A stretch of DNA of 64,000 nucleotides. Source: Shinisaurus crocodilurus. Taxonomy: Eukaryota > Chordata > Lepidosauria > Squamata > Shinisauridae. Each line of letters begins with the position of its first letter. The stretch's first letter is position 1. The notes under the pieces are model-generated. The model was not told the origin of the DNA. It made no database searches and saw nothing but the letters and a program-made list of their open reading frames with translations. Positions 22,700 to 33,264 of the stretch are shown piece by piece. The stretch spans positions 109,497,379 through 109,561,378 of the forward strand of contig CM037876.1 of the NCBI GenBank assembly GCA_021292165.1, read 5' to 3'. A program made the position numbers and the translations under genes.

Positions 22700-23800
22700 C
22701 ATAGGGCTGCTCTGTAAGATGTTTATTAAGGGGGATTATTTACAAAAGGGAATAAAATGTCACTCCTCAGATAATAGGTTTACTTAAAGAGATTGCTTCT
22801 TAAATTAAATATGCTTGGTTACCATTCCTAATATGTAAGACCATCTTCCACAGCTAAATAAGCTCTCAATAGCTTTTCCTTTGGACCAGATTTTTCTTTG
22901 AACAGGTGATGTATACCAGTCTTCCTCTGCCTCCCATCTCTTTCTGCTTCTGGTTTCTAGGATAATTCAGATGCATCAGGGATTACTTGCTAAAGTTTCC
23001 CCTTGTCAGACATAAAATAGGAGCCTAAAATGTTTTATGTATAACATGGTTTGCTCATAAAATTTTCACGTTTGGCATATTAATTTTAAACGTATACTTT
23101 ATTCAGGCAATAATTACAAATTTACTGAGTTTACTTTTAAATGTTTTAAATTGTAATGATATTTTATGAGCAAACTGATATATAATGTATTTTATGTTCC
23201 TAAAGTAACAAAGTGACTTTAGATCTGTAAAAAGTGCTACAAATATTTTTAAAGTATTGTAGTATATTTTTCTATTTTCCTCCAAATTCTATTTTTTTCT
23301 GAACAAACCTGGACAAAAATGGGTTTCTCTTCATGGCTTCACAGTGTCTGGAAATTTTACATCTCTGCTCCTCTCCTCTCCTCAGTGCCCCACCCCAGAC
23401 AGAGAAAAACTTATAATGCTGATCAGAGATAAGAAATTTTCCCCACTTCCCCCTCTGTACTGCATTTAGGATTTTTTTTAAAAAAAACTCCTTTGGTTTA
23501 AAAGGTCTGCCTGAAGTGTGTCTGCATGTGTGTGTCTCTGGATTGGGGGGGAGGGGTCACTGTTGGGGAGGGCCCCCTAAAAAAAAAATCATCACTGCTT
23601 GCGCTGCAATTAGGCTTTTAAAAAGCCTTCATTGTATCAATGGCAGTGGTGCCCAGGACAGTGTCTCAAATTGCCAAATGTTCCCACAGCCCAAAAAGGT
23701 TGCCTGCCCTGGTTTAGCATGCAGCTAATCCTACCTTTTTGATTTACTTCAGTGTAAGCATGCAGGCCCCCTAATCTGGATCAGGACCACCACATGTAAA
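22700..23800. other. Intron 10 sequence, nothing classified
   Basis: A/T-rich in its first half; no repeat family or gene recognised. A short ATCTATGAA tandem tail, perhaps a CR1 relic, lies at 23808-23834. Confidence 0.35.
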
Positions 23801-24080
23801 CTCTTATGATCTATGAAATCTATGAAATCTATGTAGGTGGAGAATTAAACCTTCCCACCCAGATGCTCCCCCCTCCCAGTCCCCGTGTGGGCTAAACAAA
23901 GGGCGGGGTGGTGGTGGACTCTATTGGCACCAATGGAGTTTCTTTCTTTAGCCCCCCTCAAGGGGGCGGGGACACAAATTTAGAGTGGAGAAACAGCTGG
24001 ATGGGAAGGCTTACCCCGCCCCCAATCCAGATAATGGCCCCACCTGTTTACACTAAAGTTAAAAAAACAAGTTTAAGACC

Positions 24081-24158
24081 AGTGTTCTCCAACCTTGCGT
24101 CCCCAGATGTTTTTGGCCTCCCCAAAAACATCTGGGGACCCAAGGTTGGAGAACACTG
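24081..24158. mobile_element. Palindromic MITE family P1, short copy
   Basis: AGTGTTCTCCAACCTTGCGT and the matching complement enclose only a short centre (GGCCTCC); the middle of the element is deleted. Confidence 0.8.
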
Positions 24159-24351
24159 ACCTACACACTACAGTACATATTTAACATATAGTTTAGCCCT
24201 CAGTGAGTAAATGGGAATAAGAGGTCCTATATGCTCATCTACTGACCTTTGGCTTTCATTATTCATCTAACAGCTAGATTTGGCATATATAAACACTATA
24301 GCACAGCTACTGTTGCTAAACAAAGATTAAATTGTAACTGCCTTTACTTAC

Positions 24352-24493
24352 CACACACTTATCCCAGACAACAGTCATTCTCTCTTCAATTCCGTTAACT
24401 CCTTCAGGGATCAGAGTGAAGTTGTCTTTTCCAACAGCTTTCTGTGCCGTGCTGTAGGCACAATGGGCGCTCCCAGTCACCTGCAGGTCACCA
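24352..24493 (-). CDS. CRMP1: CRMP1 exon 10
   Basis: The exon is 142 bp and encodes about residues 323-370: [20 protein letters not shown], then [20 protein letters not shown] and VVWDKCV. The acceptor is TTCCTCCAG and the donor [19 protein letters not shown] and [11 protein letters not shown] place it firmly in the CRMP family; GVNG and TVVWDK favour CRMP1 over CRMP2 and CRMP4 (GTNG, SVIWDK). Phase in is 1 and phase out is 0, fitting exons 9 and 11. Confidence 0.97.
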
Positions 24494-24702
24494 CTGGAGG
24501 AATTTACACATGAAATATTTAAAATGGATAGAGGATGGTAGATTGCTTACAGTTTTCATTTCTTGGTACTAGATATGTTTTCAGAAATGCATATTCTACT
24601 CATAACTACTGGTTTTCAGTTCTGTTAACAATTAGTCTCTGCTTCCACATTCAAATCAATGATAGCTGCTCTTCAAGATATCGTTTCTTAGAAATCTTTC
24701 TT

Positions 24703-24827
24703 AAGGCACAATCCTATGCATGTTTAGACAGAAAAAAGGCCTACAACTGCCACCATGCCCCAGCCAGGGGGCATGCTGGGAATTGTAGGACTTTTCCCTG
24801 TCTAAACATGTATAGGATTGTGCCTTT
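24703..24827. mobile_element. Palindromic MITE family P2, copy
   Basis: The arms AAGGCACAATCCTATGCATG and CATGTATAGGATTGTGCCTT are inverted, enclosing GTAGGACTTTT/ACAACT(G)CC arms like those of family P1. Related copy at 45441-45587. Confidence 0.75.
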
Positions 24828-25580
24828 AGTGATTTTATTTTATTTTATTTCAGGTCTGTGTGAATAATCCAAACCAAATAAGCCAAACCAAAATGAAACT
24901 AAGTCATAAGAGGTGAAAGATTTATACGATCTGAAGAGAAACCAGAGTATATAAGTCATAAGAGGTTTTACATATTATTTTAAAACTTGATTTTATAACC
25001 CCATCCCACTAAGGGCCAAACTACGTATTATATGGGAGGCATGTGGGCAGTCTCCTGATAAAATAATTTTACTGAAAAGCAGTCACGAGCCACGGTAGAC
25101 CACTAGTTTGAGTGGAGGAACAGTAGGGGGCAGGGCTGTTTAATCCTCTCCCTTCCTGTCATTCAAAATCACCCTCCCCAAACTGTTTTTCTCATCAAAG
25201 AGGGAAAGTTACAAGAATTCCATATCTTTACCCACCCACCCCATGGGTGGGAAAGAAGCCTGAGGGAGATTCTAAGTTAAAAATGAGTAGGTAGGGTCTC
25301 TCCCCTGCCATTCTTCCACTCATGATCGCAGCCTTTGATGCTTTCTTTTCTTTTTTTAATATCAGGACATTGTTCATATGTCTCCAGCATAATGTTTAGT
25401 TTGACCCTAAGACGAACATAGAATTTACTATTCATTTGAGAACAGGAAAGATTAGGCAATCATCAAACCACGTCAAGACTCTTCTTCATTATCATTTATT
25501 TATTTAATGCACTTTAGCTCAAGTTGCTCAAGGACTCCCTTGGTTGGAGCTGTCGTTTACAAGCATTTTCAGTTTAATAC

Positions 25581-25737
25581 CATGCTAAAAGTGAGGTCAA
25601 ATGATCAGGTGTTGTAGGATCCAGACTCAGAGGTGGTGAAGTCACAAATGCTGCAGCCTTGGCCCAATTTTTGCTCCAATAATGTGTCCCATCTGTCCCA
25701 AGACTGGCAGTGATTGGTTCCCCCAAAACAAGAGCAC
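25581..25737 (-). CDS. CRMP1: CRMP1 exon 9
   Basis: This 157-bp exon encodes about residues 271-323. The translation includes [20 protein letters not shown] and [20 protein letters not shown], among the most conserved stretches of the CRMP family. The acceptor is TTCCCAAG and the donor GTATTA. The exon ends in TG, completed by the T that opens exon 10 to give Cys, as expected. Small changes from the mammalian protein (for example GALVLGEP in place of GPLVFGEP) are conservative. Confidence 0.97.
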
Positions 25738-25909
25738 CTTGGGAAAAGGAAACATACAACTGGTTATACCACCCTTCTTTCGCAAGCAAGGCAAATCAAC
25801 TGCCACCCACAAACAAGCCACATAATTCTAACGTTAATTAACTAATGTCAAAGAGAGGACATAAATTACTATAATTTGAAAAATGGTACTGCTTTTAAGT
25901 ATCAACTTT

Positions 25910-26105
25910 CAGAAGGGCAGTCACATTAGTCTGTCATAGCAAAAACAACACCTTTGTGGCACCTCAGAGACTAATGGATTAAATAACAGTGATCTACAGT
26001 CCACATCATCAGGTGCCAAATGAGGATCACACTTCATGCATGGTTATGCTACAATAAAAATGTTAGTCTTTAAGGTGTCATAAGTCTCTTTGTCATTTTT
26101 GCTTT
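25910..26105. mobile_element. Unclassified interspersed repeat
   Basis: Contains AACAACACCTTTGTGGCACC and the opposed block TTAGTCTTTAAGGTGTCATA, a pattern I recognise as a common amniote repeat but cannot assign. Confidence 0.4.
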
Positions 26106-26389
26106 TAAGTTGCAGGAATAGATAAACAGCTCCAGGGAGATATGTTTAAACAGAAGAAATGGTTTCCCCACCAAGGTGCTTGATTAACTCTGATCTCAAG
26201 GATTATCAAAGGAATTCATATCTGCTGAAATCTGAGCACTTTCATCTTCCCTGTGACAGAACCACTAGGAGATGTTGGGGAACATATTTGGGGTGGGTGG
26301 GATCAGATGACCACCCACTCAGCCCTCCAGTGGCCAAATGATGTGAAGGGACACAGCCATGCCCTGTTTCCCAGCTGAATGATCAGCTG

Positions 26390-26700
26390 GAGTTCCTCCT
26401 GCTGGTGCTTTGGATGGGGATCCAGTTTTGCTAACCACGGATTTCCCCTGCTGGGAAAGTCCACACATAGTGGAGCTACCCCAGCTGAGGCACACGGTGG
26501 AAGAGCTTTCCTCCACCCTGCACCTCATCCAGGGCCCCAGCTTCGGTGCAGTACTGGCTTTCCCCGGCCAGGGAAAGCCCATATGCAGTGAAGCCACCCC
26601 ACCCAAGGCACCAGGTGAAGGAGCACTCCTTCACCCTATGCCTCAGTTGAAGCAGCTTCACCTGCCCTGTGCCTCCCCCTTCGTGGAGGATGTGGGGTGG
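26390..26700. repeat. Diverged tandem repeat, about 119-bp unit
   Basis: TTTCCCCTGCTGGGAAAGTC at about 26441 and TTTCCCCGGCCAGGGAAAGC at about 26559 head two units whose following sequence also matches (AGTGGAGC/AGTGAAGC, GGTGGAAGAGC/GGTGAAGGAGC). It lies in intron 8. Confidence 0.6.
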
Positions 26701-27076
26701 GTGAAGCTAGTGGGGAGAGGAAACCCTGTTGTTAACTCCGATTGATTGATTGATCAGAGAGAACAGCAGGGATACCCCTGCCCACCAGTCGCCCTCCCAT
26801 AAGTGGTCATCAAGTGGCCATAAGTGCAGCATCAAGTGGTCATTTGCATGTATGAATGAGCCATCATTAATCAAACAGGATTTTTGTTTGGCCTCCCCTG
26901 AAACTGAATGTTTTTCATTTAGTGGAGTCAGCTCACTTTTAGCTGCAAATTGTGTGAAAACAAGCAATGTATATGCTTGTGTGAACCAGGCTTCATTGGT
27001 GTGAACCAATGTATATGCTTGTGTGAACCAAGTTGTGTGCAACTTGGGTTTCGTAGTAGAAGTTTGTTCTTCCTAG

Positions 27077-27640
27077 TGTCACGTCTCTCTCGCGCTCCTA
27101 CTCCCCTCCCGCCAGCCAGAACTTAGTGCACAGCTCACGGGTTTCTTTGTAAAGCTTTATTGAGTAAAATGCAGGGCAACTCAGGTGGTTGCAGAAAAGG
27201 GTTACACAAAAGTAAAGAAAGTAATTCAAGACCCGTTATCCCGTCAATGGGAAGTCATGAATGATCAACAGTTGATCCCCAACTGGGGAGTTTTGCGTGC
27301 TCCCAACCTCAAACCAGAGAACCTGCTCCACCCCCTAGGGCGGATCAAAAGTCTCATTAGCCAAGAGAGTTCAGTTGTTCCTGCCTCTGGAGGCAACATC
27401 GCTCACGAGGATCTGTCATGGAGGCTGGCTCCCCCCCCCAACAGGTGCTTTTCCTCCCCTCCCATCGGGAGCTCCTTTCCCAGGGATTCTTCTACTCCCC
27501 CCTCCTCCCCGGTAATACTTGGCACTGGCTGCAACCTTGATGGCGCAGCTGGGTCCGTGTCATCAACAGTGAGTGTCTCCGCTTCTAACTCCCCCCTCCC
27601 CTTCCGTTTCAGAATCCATTCCCACAGGATCTGACCAGTG
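27077..27640 (-). mobile_element. Possible LTR, minus strand
   Basis: On the minus strand CTCAATAAAGCTTTACAAAG precedes a G-rich stretch ending GAGACGTGACA, like an R-U5 end of a retroviral LTR. The other boundary was not found and there is no confirmed target duplication. Confidence 0.4.
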
Positions 27641-27823
27641 CTGTTTTGGAGTTAGAGGGTCGGAACTTGAGGGGCGAGGGGAGCTGGCCCCGGCACCGAA
27701 CACCTTGGCAAGAAGCAGTGCCATTTGGTGTACATTTTACATTGGGTGGATGAAGCAGTGGACAAAGATCATTCTGTCTGTGCTGTGATAAGAATAACCC
27801 ACCTTCTGTGTGTCCATTTAAGG

Positions 27824-28174
27824 CTGGGGTGGGAAACCTCAGGCCCAGGGCCTCAACCTGGCCCTCCTGGAGTCCCAACACAGCCCCCTCCCGTGGCCCC
27901 ACCCCCTTTCACCCAAGCATCGGTCATTTGGTGGTTTCCCAGCTTTTGTGCAGTGTTTTCCCCATTCTAAAAGGTTGAAATGCCTCCCCCTAAGGCATAA
28001 TTACTGGCAGTAAGAGCTTTAAGTTTCAAAATGCTGGTATTCCCTTTATTTTATTTTATTTTGCCCGCTCCCTTTGCCTTTAGTCCTGTGCCCGCCACTG
28101 CAATGTTGCCTCCAAGAGCTTCCCCAAAATTGAATGTATTTGACCCATGGGCTTAAAGAGGTTCTCCACCCCGG
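27824..28174. mobile_element. hAT-like non-autonomous element
   Basis: The ends CTGGGGTGGGAAACCTC and (complement) CCGGGGTGGAGAACCTC are imperfect inverted repeats. The flanks ATTTAAGG (27816-27823) and ATTTCAGG (28175-28182) match at 7 of 8 bases. It starts its right flank about 135 bp from exon 8. Confidence 0.65.
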
Positions 28175-28317
28175 ATTTCAGGAATGGCTACCGAAGCCAG
28201 CGAGCAGCACCTGACCCTGCCATTCTTTTGCCAGAAGAACCCAGAGTCTAGTTTTGGCAGTCAACCGTCTCAGCCAGAAATCTGATGAGGCATGCTTTGA
28301 AAGGCTGCATCCTGTAC

Positions 28318-28438
28318 CTTTCTTTCTAGCCAGCGAAATTATATCAGCTGCACTCTTACTCATGACCTTGGTGATATACAGTGGACAGTTGATCCGACTA
28401 GCTATGGTGATGGCCCGGAAAACAGCTTCTGCTTCAAG
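28318..28438 (-). CDS. CRMP1: CRMP1 exon 8
   Basis: The exon is 121 bp, the standard CRMP length, and encodes about residues 231-270 plus one base of the next codon. The translation begins [20 protein letters not shown] and continues [21 protein letters not shown] pyrimidine-rich tract precedes the acceptor (TTGTTTCAG), and the donor is [15 protein letters not shown] is conserved through the family; the segment lies in the TIM-barrel core used for homotetramer packing. Intron 7 (1.8 kb) separates it from exon 7 and contains two solo LTRs. Confidence 0.97.
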
Positions 28439-28822
28439 CTGAAACAAGAAAACAAATTCAGTTGATGTAAAGTTGCACACGTGTGCCCTCCGTCACCGCC
28501 TGGGGCCAAAAAGGTTGTGCACCCCTGACTGAAAACTTCTTGTATTTAATTTTAAAAAATCAATGCATACCTCCCCACTTCCCTATATTTTAAAATGATG
28601 GGTCTTCAAGTGATAACAAAAATGTTTAGTTTACAATTAAGGCATAAGTGCAAATAAGCAAAAGTAAATGAATATATGTTTAATGAGAATCTGCCTTGTC
28701 CACTGTATTTATCCACAAAATACATCCCAAACTGGATAAGCAAATATCCAGTAAGTCCTGTATTCCAGAGTCTAAAATTAACTCCCTTCCAAATCTTTCT
28801 ATGAGATTATTCAATAGGGCTG

Positions 28823-29586
28823 TGTGGAGAGAAAGCCTGATGGAGCATACACTTTGCCCCACATACCACCTGCACAATCCCTGTCGGGTGGAGGAGCCCG
28901 GTGAACTTTGCATTTCCTCCTAAGAGGCCAGGTGGGGGCCTCTTGAGTCCGTGACACATTCAAATGCTGATGGCTTCCCCAAGTGCCCTCAATGGTTTTC
29001 CAAGCACCCTTAATGGGCCATGGTCAAGAATGCACCTGAAGCCACCTCACTCCTCCTACCTGGCCGGACCGGTTTGTCCTGCCTGAGAAAGGAGGGGTCA
29101 GGCTATCGAGAGGGGGGGCAAGAGAAGGGGATAAAAGGGCAGGCGTGGCTACTGTTCGTTGTTGGAAGCACAGAGTGGGTCATCGGCTCAGGCCATCCTG
29201 GACATCCAACCCCGAAGTAGAGCGCCTGGGTATGCTGGTGTAAGTTCTCAGTTGCTAGTTTAGACTAGTGTAGGTTCTCGGTCGTTAGCTTAGATTAGCA
29301 TAGGTTCTCGGTTATTTTGTAGTTCTGACTGTGCGTAACAAAGGTACATTCCATTCTGTTTCATTCTCCCTTATCTCCCTAACCTATTTGTACTGACTAA
29401 TCCCTCAATAAAGTTCCTTTCACTTTACCCTAAGTGGAGTGTATGTAGTTTCTCTTTGACTCAGTGCTAAATTCCAGTGTTTACAATCCGAGCCGAGTCG
29501 GGGATTGCGTGCGGTGAGATCAAGGCTATCAGTGAAAGCCCCGGATCTCTCGTTCTGCAGTAAAGGACCGGTGGTGGTCCTTCACA
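28823..29586 (+). mobile_element. Solo LTR of an endogenous retrovirus
   Basis: A 764-bp element running TGTGGAGAG ... GGTCCTTCACA, flanked by perfect 5-bp duplications GGCTG at 28818-28822 and 29587-29591. It carries GGGGATAAAAGGGC (TATA-like, about 29130) and CAATAAAGTTCCTTTCAC (polyadenylation signal, about 29407). The 3' end AAAGGACCGGTGGTGGTCCT resembles that of the next LTR. No internal retroviral genes remain. It lies in CRMP1 intron 7, antisense to the gene. Confidence 0.88.
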
Positions 29587-29664
29587 GGCTGTAAACTTCA
29601 TCTTGTATTTTATGCAATGGTAAAAACAAAACAAACCAGATCATAGCTGCTAGTGCACTTGAAC

Positions 29665-30246
29665 TGTGAAGAAAAGCGTCAGAGTCACCTGCACCTCCAC
29701 ATGTGTAAACAAGTGTAATCCCAGCTGGAGGCTGGGAAACCCCATGCAAATGTACATAGCTTCCTCTGATGGCCCCTATTGCCTCAGAGTCTCCCATGTC
29801 TCTTTGATGTCCCTGTGTCACAGGTATTCGCATGCAAATGTTCCCAAGCCCTCTAGTCATGATCAAGGAACCACCCCTCTTCTGCCTAGCCCAGATGAAG
29901 TTCATCCTGATTGGCCAAGGACAGCCAAGCTCCTGAAAGGAGGGGTGGGGGGAGAGTTTGATATTGCCAGCTGTGGCTCTTGGGTGTTGTTGTTGTCTGG
30001 ACGTGAAGGAGCGCGGAGTAGGGTTTTTTGCTGAGGCAAGCCCTAAAGAAGACCAACCCCCAGGCAAGGAGTAAGTGCCTGGGTATTTATATAGTAAGGG
30101 ACTAGTTTTGTTGTTTTGTAGAATCCAGTGTATAGACTAAGGGCAAGGCCCTGAGAGAATCAGGTCAAGACGGCAGAGCTAAGGCTGGCAGTTTTGCACC
30201 TTTGATCTCTTGTCTTGAAGAAAGGACCCGTTGGCAGTCCTTCACA
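29665..30246 (+). mobile_element. Solo LTR beside the CRMP1 exon 7 donor
   Basis: A 582-bp element running TGTGAAG ... CCTTCACA, with the 5-bp duplication TGAAC at 29660-29664 and 30247-30251. A TATTTATATAG box is at about 30087. The last 30 bp resemble those of the LTR at 28823-29586, so the two are related but have separate target duplications. It is in plus orientation, opposite to CRMP1. Confidence 0.85.
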
Positions 30247-30267
30247 TGAACTGAATGCAGCCCTTAC

Positions 30268-30336
30268 CTCCTCAGGTCTGCTCAAGGCATGCCCCTCAGG
30301 TCCAGTGATTCCCATCTCCAGCATTCGTTTTTGTTC
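30268..30336 (-). CDS. CRMP1: CRMP1 exon 7
   Basis: The 69-bp exon encodes 23 residues (about 208-230): [20 protein letters not shown] followed by PEE. The acceptor is TTTTTAG and the donor [13 protein letters not shown] is a hallmark of the dihydropyrimidinase/CRMP family. On the intron side the donor GTAAG occupies 30263-30267, and a solo LTR with its target duplication ends at 30251, only 11 bases further into the intron. The LTR is in the opposite transcriptional orientation to CRMP1. The splice site itself looks intact. Confidence 0.97.
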
Positions 30337-30339
30337 CTA

Positions 30340-31700
30340 AAAAGATAACAGGCACAACAATTCCATATAGGTTAAGAGTAATCAGCTGATATATCAAGAT
30401 TCACTTTTATATACTTCTTTCAACCATGTTTGCCAAATACAGAAGCCTGTTCTGGTCTTTCACCACCACCACCACCACCACTAAAATGACCATAATGGTA
30501 ATTAGTAGAGTTTACTATGTGTTAGCTGCCTAGCAGAATTGTGAAAGTGTTGGCGGATCTTTTCTTAAAGGTGCATCTGTTCCCAGACCTCCCCTTCCAC
30601 TTGCTTCACCTTCGGAAATCTCCTTGGTTGGAAGGGTCTGAGTCAAAAGGGCTGGTGGCACTTGACTAATACCAAAGCCAATTGTTTGCCACACCAATCT
30701 TTCAGAGACAATTATACCTTCATAATGAGGTAATAATCATGAAAGCAGTAAAGAACCTCTTTTCACTACTTCTACAACATACATGAAGTGCTGTTTAGCA
30801 GACTTTTTCCAAATATCAAATGGCCTGGCAAACATGGATTGTCTGTTCATAGGGATGGAGAGAGTCATCTCCAATTACTCTGATGAGTTCCCCACGTGTC
30901 ATAACAAACAATCACTGACCATACTCACCTGTATTTAAAGAGATTCAGTTTTGCAATCCACTGTTCTTGCACCAGATAACAGTTTACCTTTTTACATTAA
31001 ATCGTTGTACCCAACGTTTCCCACTCCTTCCCCATGCCCTGAAATCACAGGCTGGTAGGAGTATAGGCAATTTTAAGGCAATGGTCATATCAGGTATATC
31101 AAAGATGCATAGCTAAAATGGCTGCCGGAAGCCAAGTTTGCTTTTGACCCATTACTGGCAGGCAGCTTCACCTGGGGAAAAGAGAACTTTCCAAGAAAAT
31201 TTCTTGCTTAATAAGGTTCATGCCCCAGACAGGTCAAAACCACAGTGAACAAGTTGGGAAATTGCTATAGAACTGTAGATATGTACATCAAATATGAAGC
31301 CGTAGGATTAAAATAGTACAGTAGCCAATCAAATTACAGTAAGCAATCACATCACATATCATGCTCAAGTACAAAACTAGAAAAAAGAAGATACTGGGTG
31401 AGGTTGCTTTGCTGGCTGAAAGCTGTATTGGTAATGTATGCTCTACAGAGGTGGTGTTAGGGGGCGGCCCAGTAGGGCTGGAGACCCGAATCTTTCATTT
31501 GGAGCCCCAAATCTCTGGGAGGCCATCTGCCCCTCCACTCTGCTGTCCATGGGCACTTGCTGAAATAAAGGTACAGGGGCCTTGATGATCTCTGTGGCAT
31601 CTGATCCCTCTGGATGAGCTGGCTTTTTGCCCTCATGTGCTTCACCTCCTGCTGCCCCCCCCGAATCTTTCTGCCTGAGGTTTTTTTTCCTGAAATCAAA
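30340..31700. other. Intron 6 sequence, nothing classified
   Basis: Holds a (CCA)n run at 30461-30481; otherwise no family or coding potential recognised. Confidence 0.35.
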
Positions 31701-31722
31701 TGCCCTCCTCTTCCCTGTCCAT

Positions 31723-31950
31723 TTATTTATTTATTATATTTATACCCCTCCTTTTCTCCTGCTAGGAACCCAAGGTGGCTTACATAATCCTCATCTTCCT
31801 CTCCATTTTATCCTCACAACAACCCTGTGAGGTAGGTTAGGCTGAGAGTGAGTGACTGGCCCAAAGTCACCCAGTGAGCTTCATGGCCGAGCGGGGACTA
31901 GAACCCGGATCTCCCGAGTCCCAGTCCAACACTCTAACCACTATTACATG
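31723..31950 (-). mobile_element. Sauria-type SINE, copy 2
   Basis: Same layout as the copy at 13931, with the B box GGTTCTAGTCC and the blocks CACTGGGTGACTTTGGGCCA and CCTAACCTACCTCACAGGGT on the minus strand. CTGTCCAT occurs at 31715-31722 and 31951-31958, an 8-bp duplication. The first few head bases are missing. Confidence 0.85.
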
Positions 31951-32008
31951 CTGTCCATACATCCCTTTTTACAAACAGGGGTGTCCTTAGGAGACAGGAT
32001 CCTTTAAA

Positions 32009-32009
32009 A

Positions 32010-32040
<31 letters not shown>

Positions 32041-32041
32041 C
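32009..32041. repeat. (CAGA)n microsatellite
   Basis: About eight CAGA units. Confidence 0.95.
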
Positions 32042-32050
32042 ACTTTAGAG

Positions 32051-32296
32051 CAGTGGTTCTCAACCTTTTTTGCCCCATGCACCCCTTTCACCATATGTCA
32101 GAATGTCATTCCCCCCTTTCCAACATTGTCTGACTTAATCTGTGCCATACAATACGGTGTGATGTCCTGTAGATTATGGACAATCTGTAGAATTGTACCT
32201 AATTTGTAGAAAAATCAGTATTCCAACAGTTTGAGTCTGTGGTCCCAACTCTGCCCCCGAAACCCTAAAATTCCCTCCCCTGGTTGAGAACCCCTG
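32051..32296. mobile_element. Non-autonomous hAT transposon
   Basis: The ends CAGTGGTTCTCAACC and GGTTGAGAACCCCTG, with perfect 8-bp duplications CTTTAGAG at 32043-32050 and 32297-32304. 246 bp, no coding capacity. Confidence 0.9.
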
Positions 32297-32499
32297 CTTT
32301 AGAGCATATGTAAATTAGCATAAGCAAATGTGTGTGTGTGGGGGGGTTGTCCTGTGGGACTGAGCCCTGGATCTTTTCAGGGGCTAGCACTGCCCCTGAT
32401 ATTCTATACTCTGTGTTGATCTCCTTTCCTGTTTTTCCACAGGGTGTGTGGTGTGTGTGTAAGTGCAATATTGTATTTTTTTTATTAATAAAAAGCAAT

Positions 32500-32616
32500 G
32501 TAGCTTTTATATTATGTTTTTATTATCTTGCATTTGTACTTGTGGTTTGTAATTTTTGTGAACCACCCAGAGAGCTTCGGTCTTGGGCAGTACGGAAATG
32601 AAATAAAGAAAGAAAT
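32500..32616 (+). mobile_element. LINE 3' tail (CR1/L3-like)
   Basis: Contains GTGAACCACCCAGAGAGCTT and GGAAATGAAATAAAGAAAGA, the tail that also ends the LINE at 58890. Confidence 0.7.
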
Positions 32617-33264
32617 ATGGCAAGCATGCTGCACAGGGGGTGGGTCTAGAAGACTAACCTGTTGCATGACTTTGCAGTGAGGATTTCCTGGAAGGAAGTG
32701 GAGAAGGCTAGTAGGCAGGCCTGCCTGGGGCAGAGCCCACAGGAGAACAGCAGAGTGACCAGGAAGGGGCCAACTCACCTGTGAATATGTCTGCTTATTT
32801 CAAAGATTTGGGTTGATGAGCAGTGTCAGAGTTGCTCAAACTACAGAGATATGATACAGAGATACACACCAGGCGAACATACCACACTGCTTATGCAATC
32901 ATTTTAACCTGTATATATTATAGTGTTTAATTTATTTTCTTTTTATTATCATTTAATAATTAAGGTGGAAGATGTAATGCTAGCGTTTATACTTTAGTGA
33001 CATACCCTTAGTATTAAGGAGTTGGTAAGTTGAGAACTTTCCCTAAAGTCACATGACCTTGACAGTTCCAAAATCCTGTACGTTGCTGTACAAGAGATTT
33101 TTAGAGGCTCCTTAAAATAAAGTTATATTTTAAGTTGTTCCACATACCTCTAGCCTGTTTTTGGACCCAGAAACATTACAGTATCAATTTCAGAACACAT
33201 CTAAAAGTGTTAAGGCTGACAAAAAATAAAGCACCAAACTACGTAGAGAGGGAAATATAGTAAG

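Noticed and set aside
27185..27634. Plus-strand frame of 149 codons
   Set aside because: Antisense to a probable LTR, with serine/proline bias and no known domain.
29582..30067. Minus-strand frame of 161 codons next to exon 7
   Set aside because: Lies within a solo LTR; no similarity to retroviral or cellular proteins was seen.
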